Source: Verrucomicrobiota bacterium (GTDB lineage: Bacteria > Verrucomicrobiota > Verrucomicrobiia > Opitutales > Intestinicryptomonadaceae). From it: DNA of 17,602 nucleotides. Location: assembly GCA_003343565.1 (NCBI GenBank), contig QALA01000020.1, positions 1 to 17,602 of the forward strand, in the 5' to 3' direction. Numbering within the stretch: the stretch's first letter is position 1; each line of letters starts with the position of its first letter. Position numbers and translations under genes: made by a program. This document shows positions 5,570 through 13,269 of this stretch, in pieces. Below the pieces are notes generated by a model. That model had not been told where the DNA came from, did not search any database, and saw only the letters and a list, made by a program, of their open reading frames with translations.

Positions 5570-6781
5570 CTACAAAAACTCCACGGCAACCGCGTCCGCC
5601 AAGAGCCTGCCGCGCCGCGTTAATTTAATCGAGCTGCCGAGCGCTTCCGCCAGCCCCTCCCGACAGAGCTTTTCCGCGGTGTCCAGATAGGGCGACGCGT
5701 CTATCTCCGGAAAGCGGCGCGACAATTCCGAAAGGTCCACTCCGTCGGACATTCGCAGGCCGAATATTACGGAGTCGGAAAAAAGCAGCCGAGCCGTGAG
5801 CCTTACCACATCTTCCCTGACGGGGCTGCCCTTCCCGATTCCGCCCGCCCACGCATCGAGCGACATCGGATTGCGCCTGCGCTCGGCGCGCCACTGGCTT
5901 GCCGCCGACGGGCCGAGGCCTATCCATGATGCCATGTTCCACGTGCAGAGATTGTGCAGGCATCGCCCGCCGGATTTGGAGTAGTTCGAAATCTCGTACT
6001 GCGAAAATCCCAAAGACTCCAGCCTGTCCATGGCGATTTCATAGAGTTCGCCCTCCCGCTCCCTGCTTGGGAGGTCGTCGGAACTTCCCAGGGCGCGCCC
6101 CGCGCATGCGGAAGTCGCGCTTTCAAATTCGAGGCAATACGCGCTTATGTGGTCGACCGGCTGGCTTGCGGCCGCGTCGAGATCGTCCTCCCACTCGCGG
6201 CGCGACTGCCCCTTCGCGCCGAATATCATGTCTATCCCGAAGTGTTCAAAACCGGCGTCCGCTATGATTTCAATCGCCCTGCGCGCGGCGGAAGGCTCAT
6301 GCGAGCGGCCCAGAGCCGCAAGAGTCTTTTGGCTGAAGCTTTGCACGCCGAGGGATATTCGCGTCACGCCCAAGCTTTTTAGCAGCTTCAGTTTGCCCGG
6401 AGTCAAACCGGTCGGAGCCGCCTCGACGGTCCACTCCGACGGCGTTCCGAAGGGCGCGAGCATTCGCGCAAGCTCCTCCAGCTGGGATTCGCTCAAAACC
6501 GTCGGCGTTCCGCCGCCGAAAAACACTGTGTCCGCGCGAATCGGAGCGGGCCTTCTATTCAGCACGGGATCGCAATCCTGAGAAAATCCGCCGCAGTCTC
6601 CGGAGGGCGCGGAACTTTCGGCCTCCGCGCGCGTCAAATCAATTTCGGCGCGCATCGCGTCGAGATAGGCGCGAATGTCGAGGGGAGTCGGAACGCGCTT
6701 GTAAAAACGGCAATACGCGCACGCCTTCGCGCAAAAAGGAACATGCACATAAATTCCCAATTTTTTGAAAATGGCTTGCAT
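5570..6781 (-). CDS. hemW: HemW-type radical SAM heme chaperone / coproporphyrinogen oxidase-like protein
   Basis: A 403-aa member of the HemN/HemW radical SAM family. It opens with KKLGIYVHVPFC and carries the [4Fe-4S] cysteines in CxxxCxxC form at C17, C21 and C24, followed by R25-F26. This is the HemW arrangement; HemN has a fourth cysteine in CxxxCxxCxC. The SAM-binding GGGTPTVL motif lies about a quarter of the way in, with RISLGVQSF and later HFGIDMIFG, YEISNYSKSGGRCLHN and a C-terminal HemN-like domain ending LTRRGRLLADA. Family knowledge suggests heme binding and delivery rather than oxidative decarboxylation; older databases call such proteins oxygen-independent coproporphyrinogen III oxidase. 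No Shine-Dalgarno is seen at the ATG. It is divergent from the lipoprotein gene with 54 bp between starts. Confidence 0.92.
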   Translation of the reverse strand: MQAIFKKLGIYVHVPFCAKACAYCRFYKRVPTPLDIRAYLDAMRAEIDLTRAEAESSAPSGDCGGFSQDCDPVLNRRPAPIRADTVFFGGGTPTVLSESQLEELARMLAPFGTPSEWTVEAAPTGLTPGKLKLLKSLGVTRISLGVQSFSQKTLAALGRSHEPSAARRAIEIIADAGFEHFGIDMIFGAKGQSRREWEDDLDAAASQPVDHISAYCLEFESATSACAGRALGSSDDLPSREREGELYEIAMDRLESLGFSQYEISNYSKSGGRCLHNLCTWNMASWIGLGPSAASQWRAERRRNPMSLDAWAGGIGKGSPVREDVVRLTARLLFSDSVIFGLRMSDGVDLSELSRRFPEIDASPYLDTAEKLCREGLAEALGSSIKLTRRGRLLADAVAVEFL

Positions 6782-6803
6782 ACGCGCGCATATTTTTTAT
6801 ATA
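6776..6803 (+). promoter_or_regulatory. Possible promoter for the lipoprotein-LOG unit
   Basis: TTGCAT (6776-6781) and TATATA (6798-6803), 16 bp apart, each match four of six consensus bases. The -35 would overlap the hemW start codon on the other strand, so the divergent genes could interfere with each other. A second TATTAT (6811-6816) lacks a -35 partner. The gap is AT-rich and contains no Shine-Dalgarno. Confidence 0.3.
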
Positions 6804-6835
6804 GAAACGCTATTATTTTACGGCGATTAGTCAAA

Positions 6836-7954
6836 ATGAAAAAATTTACGCTAACCATAGGCGCGCTCGCCGGTCTCCTGTTAGGCGGCTGCGCGGGACT
6901 TACAAACCTCACTCCCGAAAACGTTCCGGAGAACGCTTCGCGCACATATACGATAAGCATGAGCGCGCACATAAACGACGGCAGCGTAATTCAGGACTCC
7001 ATCAAGCCGTCCATCGTCATAGACGGGGAGGTCATTCCCATGAGGGAGGCCGTCGACATGAAGCACGAACGCATCTACGAGTACGACTACGTAATGCCGA
7101 AAAACCGCAAGGAGGCAAAGTACTACTTTCTGCTCGATTACGACGTGGAAAACAAGGTGGAAGGGGTGTCCAAGCACAGGCAGATGACAAGCCGGACGGT
7201 TTACGTGCTGCGCCCGACGTCGCGCTATGTGGTGAGCATGCAGAACGAGCGCGGGCCGGTCGGCTCCCAAGTGCCGGTTCTGGGCAGGGGCTTTGACAGG
7301 CTCGACAGAATCATTGTGGGCGACATCTACGCCGACACCGAATTTGTCTCGCGCACGACGCTCATGTTCACCGTCCCCCCGCTGCAATCCGGTAAGAACT
7401 ACGACGTCAACCTTGTAAATACGAAAGGCGAAGAGACGTGGGTCGGGCAGTTCCGCGTCGACGCCTCTACCATGAACGTTTCGCCCGCCTCGGTCGACCT
7501 GAAGGGCGGGGAGATTTGCACGATGATTTTCAACATCGGCTTCAAGGCCCCGAAGGGCGGCTATCCGATAGACATAAAGACCAACATTCCAAGTTCCATA
7601 ATCATGGACGAAGTCGCCGTTCCGGAGGGCAAAAATTCGACGGCGGTCACGCTGAAGGCGGCCGCGCCGGGCAAGGGAATAATATACGTCAACGCCGTGG
7701 GATTTGCGGAAAAGCAGATACCCGTGAACATATCGGAGCCCGACAGCGCGGGCGACACTCTTCGGGACGCCGCGCAAGCCGCGCGCAAAATCGACGAATC
7801 CATAAAGGGCGGCGAGGGTAATAAGGCCGGCAACGGCGACAAGGCCGCCCCGCAGAAGCCGGCCGCCGGAGCGGATTCGGACAAGCCGAAAAACGCCGCG
7901 CCCGCAAGGGAAACGGAACCCGCGGTGGAAGCCATCAATGCGTCGGCAAAATAG
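6836..7954 (+). CDS. Lipoprotein with IPT/TIG-like domain and Ala/Lys/Pro tail
   Basis: A 372-aa predicted lipoprotein of unknown function. The signal peptide MKKFTLTIGALAGLLLGGC ends in the lipobox L16-G17-G18-C19, so C19 is the expected lipidated residue; this fixes the start at 6836 although the frame is open from 6743. After a beta-rich region, about residues 125-210 resemble an IPT/TIG immunoglobulin-like fold: GPVGSQVPVLGRGFDRLDRI, then VGDIYAD, LMFTVPPLQSGKNYDVNLVN. A second beta-sandwich-like section follows (about 210-305). From about 310 the chain is low in complexity, rich in Ala, Lys, Asp and Pro, and is probably a disordered spacer. It is followed 3 bp later by the LOG-family gene, so the two are probably co-expressed. 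I do not recognise a named family beyond the TIG-like segment. Confidence 0.85.
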   Translation: MKKFTLTIGALAGLLLGGCAGLTNLTPENVPENASRTYTISMSAHINDGSVIQDSIKPSIVIDGEVIPMREAVDMKHERIYEYDYVMPKNRKEAKYYFLLDYDVENKVEGVSKHRQMTSRTVYVLRPTSRYVVSMQNERGPVGSQVPVLGRGFDRLDRIIVGDIYADTEFVSRTTLMFTVPPLQSGKNYDVNLVNTKGEETWVGQFRVDASTMNVSPASVDLKGGEICTMIFNIGFKAPKGGYPIDIKTNIPSSIIMDEVAVPEGKNSTAVTLKAAAPGKGIIYVNAVGFAEKQIPVNISEPDSAGDTLRDAAQAARKIDESIKGGEGNKAGNGDKAAPQKPAAGADSDKPKNAAPARETEPAVEAINASAK

Positions 7955-7957
7955 TTT

Positions 7958-8833
7958 ATGGCGTTGAAAATATCCAAGAGCGGCCGCGGAAAGTCCCGCG
8001 GCGGCGAGGCGGAGGCGCTCAGCAGCGAACAGCCCATTGAATGCGTGTTCGCGGACATGTCGGACAGGCTGATGAAAATTCAGCGCGACCTTCTCATGCC
8101 CGCGTTCATTTTTGAAAACGAGCGGGTGCAAAACACCATAACGTTTTTCGGCTCGGCGCGGATAAAGCCGGAGGCGGCGGCGATTGCCGAGCTCAAGGCG
8201 GTTCAGTCGAACGAAAAATTGGAGGGCGCGGACCGCAGGGAGGCGTTGTCGAAAGCCAAGACGGCTGTTGAAATGTCCAAGTACTACACGCAGGCCGAGG
8301 AGCTTGCCAGGCGTTTTCAGGAGTGGTCGAACACGCTCGACCTTCCGGAGGACGAGAAGTTTTACATCATGACCGGCGGCGGGCCGGGAATAATGGAGGC
8401 CGCCAACAGAGGCGCGTACATAGCCGGCGGCAAGACCGTCGGCGCGACGATCACCATTCCCGACGAACAGGCCAGAAACACCTATGTGCGCAACGGCGTG
8501 TGGATAAACTTCCACTATTTTCTGATGCGCAAATTCTGGCTATTGTTCTTCGCAAAGGCGCTGATAGCCTTCCCCGGAGGAACGGGAACGTTCGACGAAT
8601 TTTTCGAAGTGTTTACGCTGATGAAAACCCGCAAGACGGACCACTACATTCCCACTGTGCTTTTCGGCAAAAAATTCTGGGAAAATGTCGTGGATTTCGA
8701 CTACATGGTAAAGACCGACGTAATTACAAAGTCGGACCTAAAATTCTTCCGCTTTGCCGATTCCGTGGACGAGGCGTACGAGTTCGTCACTTCGGAGCTT
8801 GAGCGCACTATGAAGCTCAAGCCCATAAAATAG
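7958..8833 (+). CDS. LOG-family (TIGR00730-like) Rossmann-fold nucleotide hydrolase
   Basis: A 291-aa cytoplasmic protein of the LOG/'lysine decarboxylase-like' family, whose characterised members split nucleoside 5'-monophosphates (including cytokinin ribotides) into base and ribose 5-phosphate. Diagnostic motifs are MTGGGPGIMEAANRGA (138-153), the conserved MRK at 190-192 and PGGTGTFDE (206-214) with E214, matching the PGGxGTxxE active-site signature. ITFFGSARI (61-69) is the first Rossmann strand. It is longer than plant LOG (about 215 aa): it adds about 60 residues at the N terminus and a Lys/Glu-rich helical insertion (about 75-120), as in the long bacterial branch. It starts 3 bp after the lipoprotein stop with no Shine-Dalgarno, which implies translational coupling. 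The true substrate is unknown; decarboxylase annotations of this family are generally wrong. Confidence 0.9.
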   Translation: MALKISKSGRGKSRGGEAEALSSEQPIECVFADMSDRLMKIQRDLLMPAFIFENERVQNTITFFGSARIKPEAAAIAELKAVQSNEKLEGADRREALSKAKTAVEMSKYYTQAEELARRFQEWSNTLDLPEDEKFYIMTGGGPGIMEAANRGAYIAGGKTVGATITIPDEQARNTYVRNGVWINFHYFLMRKFWLLFFAKALIAFPGGTGTFDEFFEVFTLMKTRKTDHYIPTVLFGKKFWENVVDFDYMVKTDVITKSDLKFFRFADSVDEAYEFVTSELERTMKLKPIK

Positions 8834-8858
8834 CAATACGGCCGCTTGTTTCACCGGG

Positions 8859-8895
8859 AAAGGACGCCGCTCTTGTCGGCGTCCTTTGTTTTTTT
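8859..8895 (+). terminator. Strong intrinsic terminator after the LOG gene
   Basis: AAAGGACGCCG (8859-8869) and CGGCGTCCTTT (8877-8887) form a perfect 11-bp stem with a 7-nt loop, followed by G and seven T (8889-8895). It lies 25 bp past the stop codon and closes the lipoprotein-LOG unit. This is the clearest terminator in the window. Confidence 0.93.
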
Positions 8896-9355
8896 CTGCG
8901 CCGCCCCTCCCTTCCATGCGCGTCAAGCGGCGTCCTCCCCCACGCTCGAAATGGCCCGCGCAATAAATTGCCGAAAAACATTTTCAAAAAACGCCCTCAC
9001 GGCGAATCAAACATATTCTCCCGCCGCTGCGACAATCAAAACCGGCGCAACGCACAGACAAGCTGATTTTCCCGCGAACCTTTTCGCCCGTTGAATATCT
9101 CCCGTAAAAAATGGGCGGTTCAATATAGCCGGTTTCCGGCGCGCGGCGGATAAAAGGCCGGGCGGCGCGACAAAGCCTGCGCGCCCGAATTGCAAAAACC
9201 GAAATCCAAAAAACCGAATTTTCTAAAGAGCGAATTTCGCGGAAAACAAATTTCCACCGCGAGACGATTGAGGAAACGACCCGAATTTAAAAGAGTTCGA
9301 CCGACCGTCAAATATGCCGCCGCGCGACGACTGTATAAAATTTTTCAGTGTGCGC

Positions 9356-9397
9356 AAAAAAACGCGGAAAAATCCGCGAACTTCGACGCGTTTTTTT
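9356..9397 (+). terminator. Terminator-like structure with competing inner hairpin
   Basis: AAAAAAACGCG (9356-9366) is perfectly complementary to CGCGTTTTTTT (9387-9397), giving an 11-bp stem ending in T7. Its CGCG also belongs to an inner hairpin, CGCGGA-AAAA-TCCGCG (9363-9378). The two folds exclude each other. The outer fold is symmetric and could act as a terminator in either direction. No upstream gene ends nearby, so it may belong to an unannotated small transcript. Confidence 0.45.
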
Positions 9398-9450
9398 AGA
9401 CAAGCCACGTAAGAAACTTCAGACAAACTCCGCAAGAAACAAAATTTAAA

Positions 9451-9534
9451 CCGCCGAAGGGCGGCGAGAGACCCTGCCGATAACCGCTGGCGCGAAGAGT
9501 GGGAGAGGTAGGGAAACGGGAGGGAGGAAAGAAG
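9451..9534 (+). other. GC hairpin followed by polypurine tract
   Basis: CCGCC-GAAG-GGCGG (9451-9464) forms a short stable hairpin. From about 9496 to 9534 the plus strand is almost all purine (for example GTGGGAGAGGTAGGGAAACG), and GGCGC before it pairs with GCGCC after it. It holds several GGAGG-like cores but no start codon with a sensible frame. It could be a structured leader or a non-coding RNA; I recognise no family. Confidence 0.3.
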
Positions 9535-9591
9535 CGCCGAAATACGGAGTGCGAATTGTTGCGACGGAATCGGAAATTAAAACATATCTGT

Positions 9592-9635
9592 CTTAATTTA
9601 ATTAAGTTGACACATTCGCATTACGCCTTTTTAAT
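9592..9635 (+). promoter_or_regulatory. Promoter of PEP-CTERM gene 1 with abutting 15-bp palindrome
   Basis: TTGACA (9607-9612, 6/6) and TTTAAT (9630-9635, 5/6) are separated by 17 bp and give a leader of about 20 nt before the ATG. The perfect palindrome CTTAATT-T-AATTAAG (9592-9606) ends exactly where the -35 begins, suited to an operator or UP-like element. No Shine-Dalgarno precedes the gene. Bases after the -35 (CAC, TTC, CAT, GCCTT) recur at the second PEP-CTERM gene promoter. Confidence 0.7.
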
Positions 9636-9659
9636 AAAAATTATAACAAGATCCAAATT

Positions 9660-11270
9660 ATGAAAAACCCGTCCTCTGTCATCTTAATTTGCATATTCCT
9701 ATTCGCCGCAGTCTGCGCGCGCGCGCAAACCTATTATTTCGATATAGAGTCATTCATAGCCGACACCCAAGACTGGCAGCAAGTCAACCTCAGCGACACA
9801 ATATGGAGCGACGGCGGCGAAACGAAATCCTATTGGTATTCAGACTCGTCGTTCACTTCGGCGGTGACCGACGCCTCGTTCTCGTTCCTGGACAATGCGG
9901 AAAATTCGGTGGTTGTCGGCGGCGGGACGGCGTCGGCGGTTTCCACGCTCACTAAGGGGCGTTCGCTCGTCATAGACGGAGACTTCAAGGTAAATTTGGC
10001 CTCGCTGGAATCAACGGGCACCAAAACGCACAGCGGGTCGAACGGATTGGCCTTTTTCAAAGGGGCGACTTCCGACAACACAATTAAAATCGGCTCCTAT
10101 ATAGGCGGCAGCAACAGCGAACATCTCGGCTTCGGCGGGAGCGGCACCGCGCTCTACATCGGCGAAATCACCCTCCGCGCGATAAATCTCGGCTGCGCCC
10201 ACGACCCGCTCAATTATCTTGAAATCGGCACGATCAATCTGCAAACAGCGAACAACAATAAGTCGTCCTATTTTGCCGCCGCGGGGGAAGGCAGAAGTGC
10301 GGAAAATCCCGACGTAAAAATCGGGGTTTTGACCTCCGGCTTGTCGACCTCGTCGGCATCGACCATACTGGCGTACGGCGAAAGCTCCTTCTGGCCGGAC
10401 TCCGTCCCGACAATAACGGCCGACTCCTACGCGCAGATTTCGAGCATCACCGGAACCGCCGGCATAGGAATGGGGCCGTCGAATGCGGCGAGTACCGGAA
10501 GCGTCACATACGTGCTGACCAATTCGGCAAACGCCGCGACCTCCGGCAGCATAGTGCAATTTGCAAACACCGCCACTACTAGCCTAAACGCGGATTGGAT
10601 GACGACCGACGGGGCGAAAGTCCACCTGCTGATGAGCAGCCGCAGCCCCGACGGCAGCTTTTCAAACGCGACGCAATCGTTCACCGGCGACTACATGGTA
10701 ATTTCCGGAAACGTCACCCTTCAGAGCGGAAAACTCCTGATAAATTACGGCGCGGTGGGCAACGATATGTCCAAGGGGTCGCTCATATTCGACAGGGCCG
10801 CGTCCGCTCCGATTGCCTCTTTCGGCTCCAGCGCAGACATAGGCTCCGCCTACCAGTTCAGCGACATTCGCGTCGACGGCGGCGGAGAAATCGTAGTGCG
10901 CGTCGAAAGCCGCGACAACTTCGACAGAATAGCCCTGTCGTCGGGCGGAATAAGCGGAAGCGGAACGCTCGTTGTGGACTTTGACACCACGGCGGAATCC
11001 GAACTTTACGAATTGGTCGTGGAAGACATAAGCCAGGGGTTGCAAATCATATCGTGGATCTCCGGGAACTCCTGCACGGCAGCCATAGAGGGCGCGGTAA
11101 AATCCTTCAAATACACGATTGACGGAGAGGAAATCGAATACGCCTTTGCCAGCATGGCGACCGACACGGGACTTTTGGTCGGTTATGTCGCAGTTCCGGA
11201 ACCGGCAGAATGGGCGGCGATTATCGGTCTTTGCGCGCTTGCGCTCGCACTCCGGCGCAGGCGCAAATAG
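9660..11270 (+). CDS. PEP-CTERM sorting domain protein 1 (secreted, function unknown)
   Basis: A 536-aa secreted protein. Residues 1-22 form a signal peptide (hydrophobic VILICIFLFAAVC, then ARA before QTYYF). The last 25 residues are a PEP-CTERM signal: VPEP at 512-515, a hydrophobic helix (about 517-531) and RRRRK at 532-536. Such tails are recognised in the inner membrane by an exosortase, which cleaves at the motif and releases or anchors the protein at the surface. The body is rich in Ser, Gly, Ala and Thr with few Cys and Lys, and reads as repeated beta strands, as in autotransporter-like passenger folds. No catalytic motif is seen. It has its own promoter, and an intrinsic terminator lies about 150 bp past the stop. 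It resembles the next protein in plan (signal peptide, beta-rich body, PEP-CTERM) but not closely in sequence. Confidence 0.9.
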   Translation: MKNPSSVILICIFLFAAVCARAQTYYFDIESFIADTQDWQQVNLSDTIWSDGGETKSYWYSDSSFTSAVTDASFSFLDNAENSVVVGGGTASAVSTLTKGRSLVIDGDFKVNLASLESTGTKTHSGSNGLAFFKGATSDNTIKIGSYIGGSNSEHLGFGGSGTALYIGEITLRAINLGCAHDPLNYLEIGTINLQTANNNKSSYFAAAGEGRSAENPDVKIGVLTSGLSTSSASTILAYGESSFWPDSVPTITADSYAQISSITGTAGIGMGPSNAASTGSVTYVLTNSANAATSGSIVQFANTATTSLNADWMTTDGAKVHLLMSSRSPDGSFSNATQSFTGDYMVISGNVTLQSGKLLINYGAVGNDMSKGSLIFDRAASAPIASFGSSADIGSAYQFSDIRVDGGGEIVVRVESRDNFDRIALSSGGISGSGTLVVDFDTTAESELYELVVEDISQGLQIISWISGNSCTAAIEGAVKSFKYTIDGEEIEYAFASMATDTGLLVGYVAVPEPAEWAAIIGLCALALALRRRRK

Positions 11271-11423
11271 CGCGCGGCCGCCAAAGCGTCCGCCGGATTT
11301 TGAACCTCCACGGCGGGCAAATCCGCCTGCGGCAGTTTAAATTTTGCGATGCGCGCCGAAAATCCGTTTTTTTAAATTTCAAGCGTTTGAAGCGCATTTC
11401 TTCAAGAGCTTGTTCAATAGTTT

Positions 11424-11459
11424 AAAAAGCGAATTCCGTTTTGGGGGATTCGCTTTTTT
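11424..11459 (+). terminator. Intrinsic terminator after PEP-CTERM gene 1
   Basis: AAAAAGCGAAT (11424-11434) pairs with ATTCGCTTTTT (11448-11458), extended by one G-T and two C-G pairs towards the loop, and ends in six T. It lies about 155 bp past the stop codon, so the mRNA would carry a long 3' untranslated region. The A run before the stem could make it work on both strands. Confidence 0.85.
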
Positions 11460-11726
11460 CGGCGCTCGAAAAGCGCGGACAAGATTTTTAATTATGCGAA
11501 TTTAAATATCCGCAAGGCCAAGAGATAAAGGCATAAAACCTGTTTTTTAGCCGCCGCATATTTTCAAATTTCAAAGCGCGGCGGCCGACGCATCGGCGGC
11601 GCGTTCGGGAAATTTTCGTAAAATTCCGAAAGAAACTCCGCGCAAGGCGAAAACAACGGCAGAAGTCGAGAAGCGAGAGCCAAAAGAATGCGAAGGCAGG
11701 CTCTTTATCCTCTCTCTTAAAAACAC

Positions 11727-11754
11727 TTGACACTTCAACATGCCTTATTATAAT
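11727..11754 (+). promoter_or_regulatory. Consensus sigma70 promoter of PEP-CTERM gene 2
   Basis: TTGACA (11727-11732) and TATAAT (11749-11754) are both perfect consensus hexamers with a 16-bp spacer. The expected leader of about 35 nt is almost pure A/T and has no Shine-Dalgarno before the ATG at 11797. A promoter this strong suggests high-level expression or control by a repressor. Confidence 0.85.
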
Positions 11755-11796
11755 TATTTTTAATTTAAAATTTTAATCAAAGCCGCAATAACTATC

Positions 11797-13269
11797 ATGA
11801 ACTCTTTATATGGACGCCTATTTGCAACCGCCGTGCCGCTGTTTTGCGCCGCGGGCTTGTTCGCCGAATCATACTATTTGGAATCCACCCAGCGCGAATT
11901 GGGCACCGGAGATTTTGTAGGATTCAATCCCACGGCGGATTCCAACCAATTCACGGCCACCCCGGAAATACCGGAGGGCGGCATAACCTCCGAAGACGAC
12001 GTCACCCTCGAATGGTTCTCGGACATCAGCGGAGCCAATGTGGACGTGAACACCTTTGAATTTATATCCAGCGGCCGCTGGAACAACGGGTTTTCCTTCA
12101 AGAACAATGTCGTCATAAAGGCCCGCAATATCATTTTCAAATCCCACTGGAACAATAAGACTGACACAAACAACGGAATCGTTTACGACCCGAACAACTC
12201 CGACGTGCGCGACGCCCAAATTCTCAACATATACAGCGCGAATCTCACCCTCATGGGAAATTTTGACAACTCGTCCGCCATTTTTTACATTGGGCAGCCC
12301 TATTCGTCGGGGGTATGTTCACTCACTCTGGCGGGGTACGACGCGAACACCTCCGCCACATACAACTTTGACTACATATCTTTCAACTATGACTCCAAGG
12401 AGTCAGGACAAAACACGCTGACCATAAATGACGGCGCGAATGTCAGCATCAGAAGAGTGTATTTCTCGTCGAAAAATATCGCCGAGAGCAAGACTTCAAC
12501 GGTCAATCTCAACGGGGGAACGTTTGAGGTCAGAAACGAGATAAAAGTTCAAGGCAACGGCGACAGCATTACATTCAACCACGGCGGCGGAACGCTCAAG
12601 GCCTCAGAAAACGACCTGACGATCGGATTGAACGAAACGACGGCAAATCTCGCCTACAACCTCGGAAGCGGCGCAACCTTCAGCGTCAATTCCGGCAAAA
12701 CTTTGACAATAGAAGACGGCGTGACGATTTCGGCCATAAGCGGCCAAAATGCCGACATCAGAGTGGCCGGCGGCGGAACTATGAAGATCAACGCCTCCGT
12801 CGACGCCGTAAACGGCGCGGTATCGGTCTCCGAGAACAGCGTTTTGGATTTGGGCTCTTCGTGGGTGTCGAACGCGCAATCCGTCTCGATAGGGGCCGGC
12901 TCGTCGATAACTACCTCCGGCAACATCGAACTTTCCGACGCATCTAAAATCGTGCTCTCCATATCCGGCGCTACGGAGTTCGCATCGCTTGCGGGCGCCT
13001 CAGTCACCACTTCCGGGGAAGGATACGGCTCCTTGATATTCGACATAAACGCGGCGGCTTTTGAAGACGGAACGGAATTTTCAATATCGCTCTCCGAATT
13101 GATTGCGGCAAGCGATATCGATTGGAGCAAATTCGACATTTCCGCAGGCGAATATTCCTACTCAATCGACGGATCCAACATTACGTTCCAAGTTCCCGAA
13201 CCGTCGGCCTACGCGGCCGCATTGGGGGCGTTGGCTTTGGCTTTCGCGGCCTTTAGACGCCGCCGATAG
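11797..13269 (+). CDS. PEP-CTERM sorting domain protein 2 (secreted, function unknown)
   Basis: A 490-aa secreted protein. The N terminus is a signal peptide (MNSLYGRLFATAVPLFCAAG, cleavage expected near LFA before ESYYLES). The C terminus is a PEP-CTERM signal: VPEP at 466-469, an Ala/Leu-rich helix, then FRRRR at 486-490. The body shows short repeated strands typical of autotransporter-associated beta-helix sequences: NTLTINDGANVSIRRVYF, STVNLNGGTFEVRNEIKV, GGGTLKASENDLTIG, NSGKTLTIEDGVTISAISG, GGGTMKINASVDAVNGAVSV. This points to an elongated surface or matrix protein rather than an enzyme. It has its own consensus promoter and lies 526 bp after a gene of the same plan. The sorting exosortase is not in the window. 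Confidence 0.92.
   Translation: MNSLYGRLFATAVPLFCAAGLFAESYYLESTQRELGTGDFVGFNPTADSNQFTATPEIPEGGITSEDDVTLEWFSDISGANVDVNTFEFISSGRWNNGFSFKNNVVIKARNIIFKSHWNNKTDTNNGIVYDPNNSDVRDAQILNIYSANLTLMGNFDNSSAIFYIGQPYSSGVCSLTLAGYDANTSATYNFDYISFNYDSKESGQNTLTINDGANVSIRRVYFSSKNIAESKTSTVNLNGGTFEVRNEIKVQGNGDSITFNHGGGTLKASENDLTIGLNETTANLAYNLGSGATFSVNSGKTLTIEDGVTISAISGQNADIRVAGGGTMKINASVDAVNGAVSVSENSVLDLGSSWVSNAQSVSIGAGSSITTSGNIELSDASKIVLSISGATEFASLAGASVTTSGEGYGSLIFDINAAAFEDGTEFSISLSELIAASDIDWSKFDISAGEYSYSIDGSNITFQVPEPSAYAAALGALALAFAAFRRRR

Larger units (their letters stand above)
8834..9659. other. 826 bp intergenic region with hairpins, no gene
   Basis: No protein-like frame is visible on either strand. From left to right it holds the intrinsic terminator (8859-8895), about 450 bp with nothing I can support, a pair of competing hairpins ending in T7 (9356-9397), a small GC hairpin (9451-9464), a polypurine tract (about 9496-9534), a 15-bp AT palindrome (9592-9606) and the promoter of the first PEP-CTERM gene. 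An unrecognised structured RNA in 9330-9540 cannot be excluded. Confidence 0.6.
11271..11796. other. Intergenic region between the two PEP-CTERM genes
   Basis: No gene is supported. It holds an intrinsic terminator (11424-11459), GC-rich dyads around 11577-11603 (GCCGA-CGCA-TCGGC at the core), a 6-bp hairpin AGAGCC/GGCTCT (11676-11704) and a consensus promoter (11727-11754) followed by a very AT-rich leader. Confidence 0.6.

Noticed and set aside
487..6781. A heme locus linking the ABC transporter and hemW
   Set aside because: The genes are 3 kb apart, on separate transcripts with unrelated genes between, and the transporter ligand is not known to be heme.
6881..8515. 544-aa minus-strand frame
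   Set aside because: It is fully antisense to the lipoprotein and LOG genes and is an Arg/His/Val-rich shadow without any family motif.
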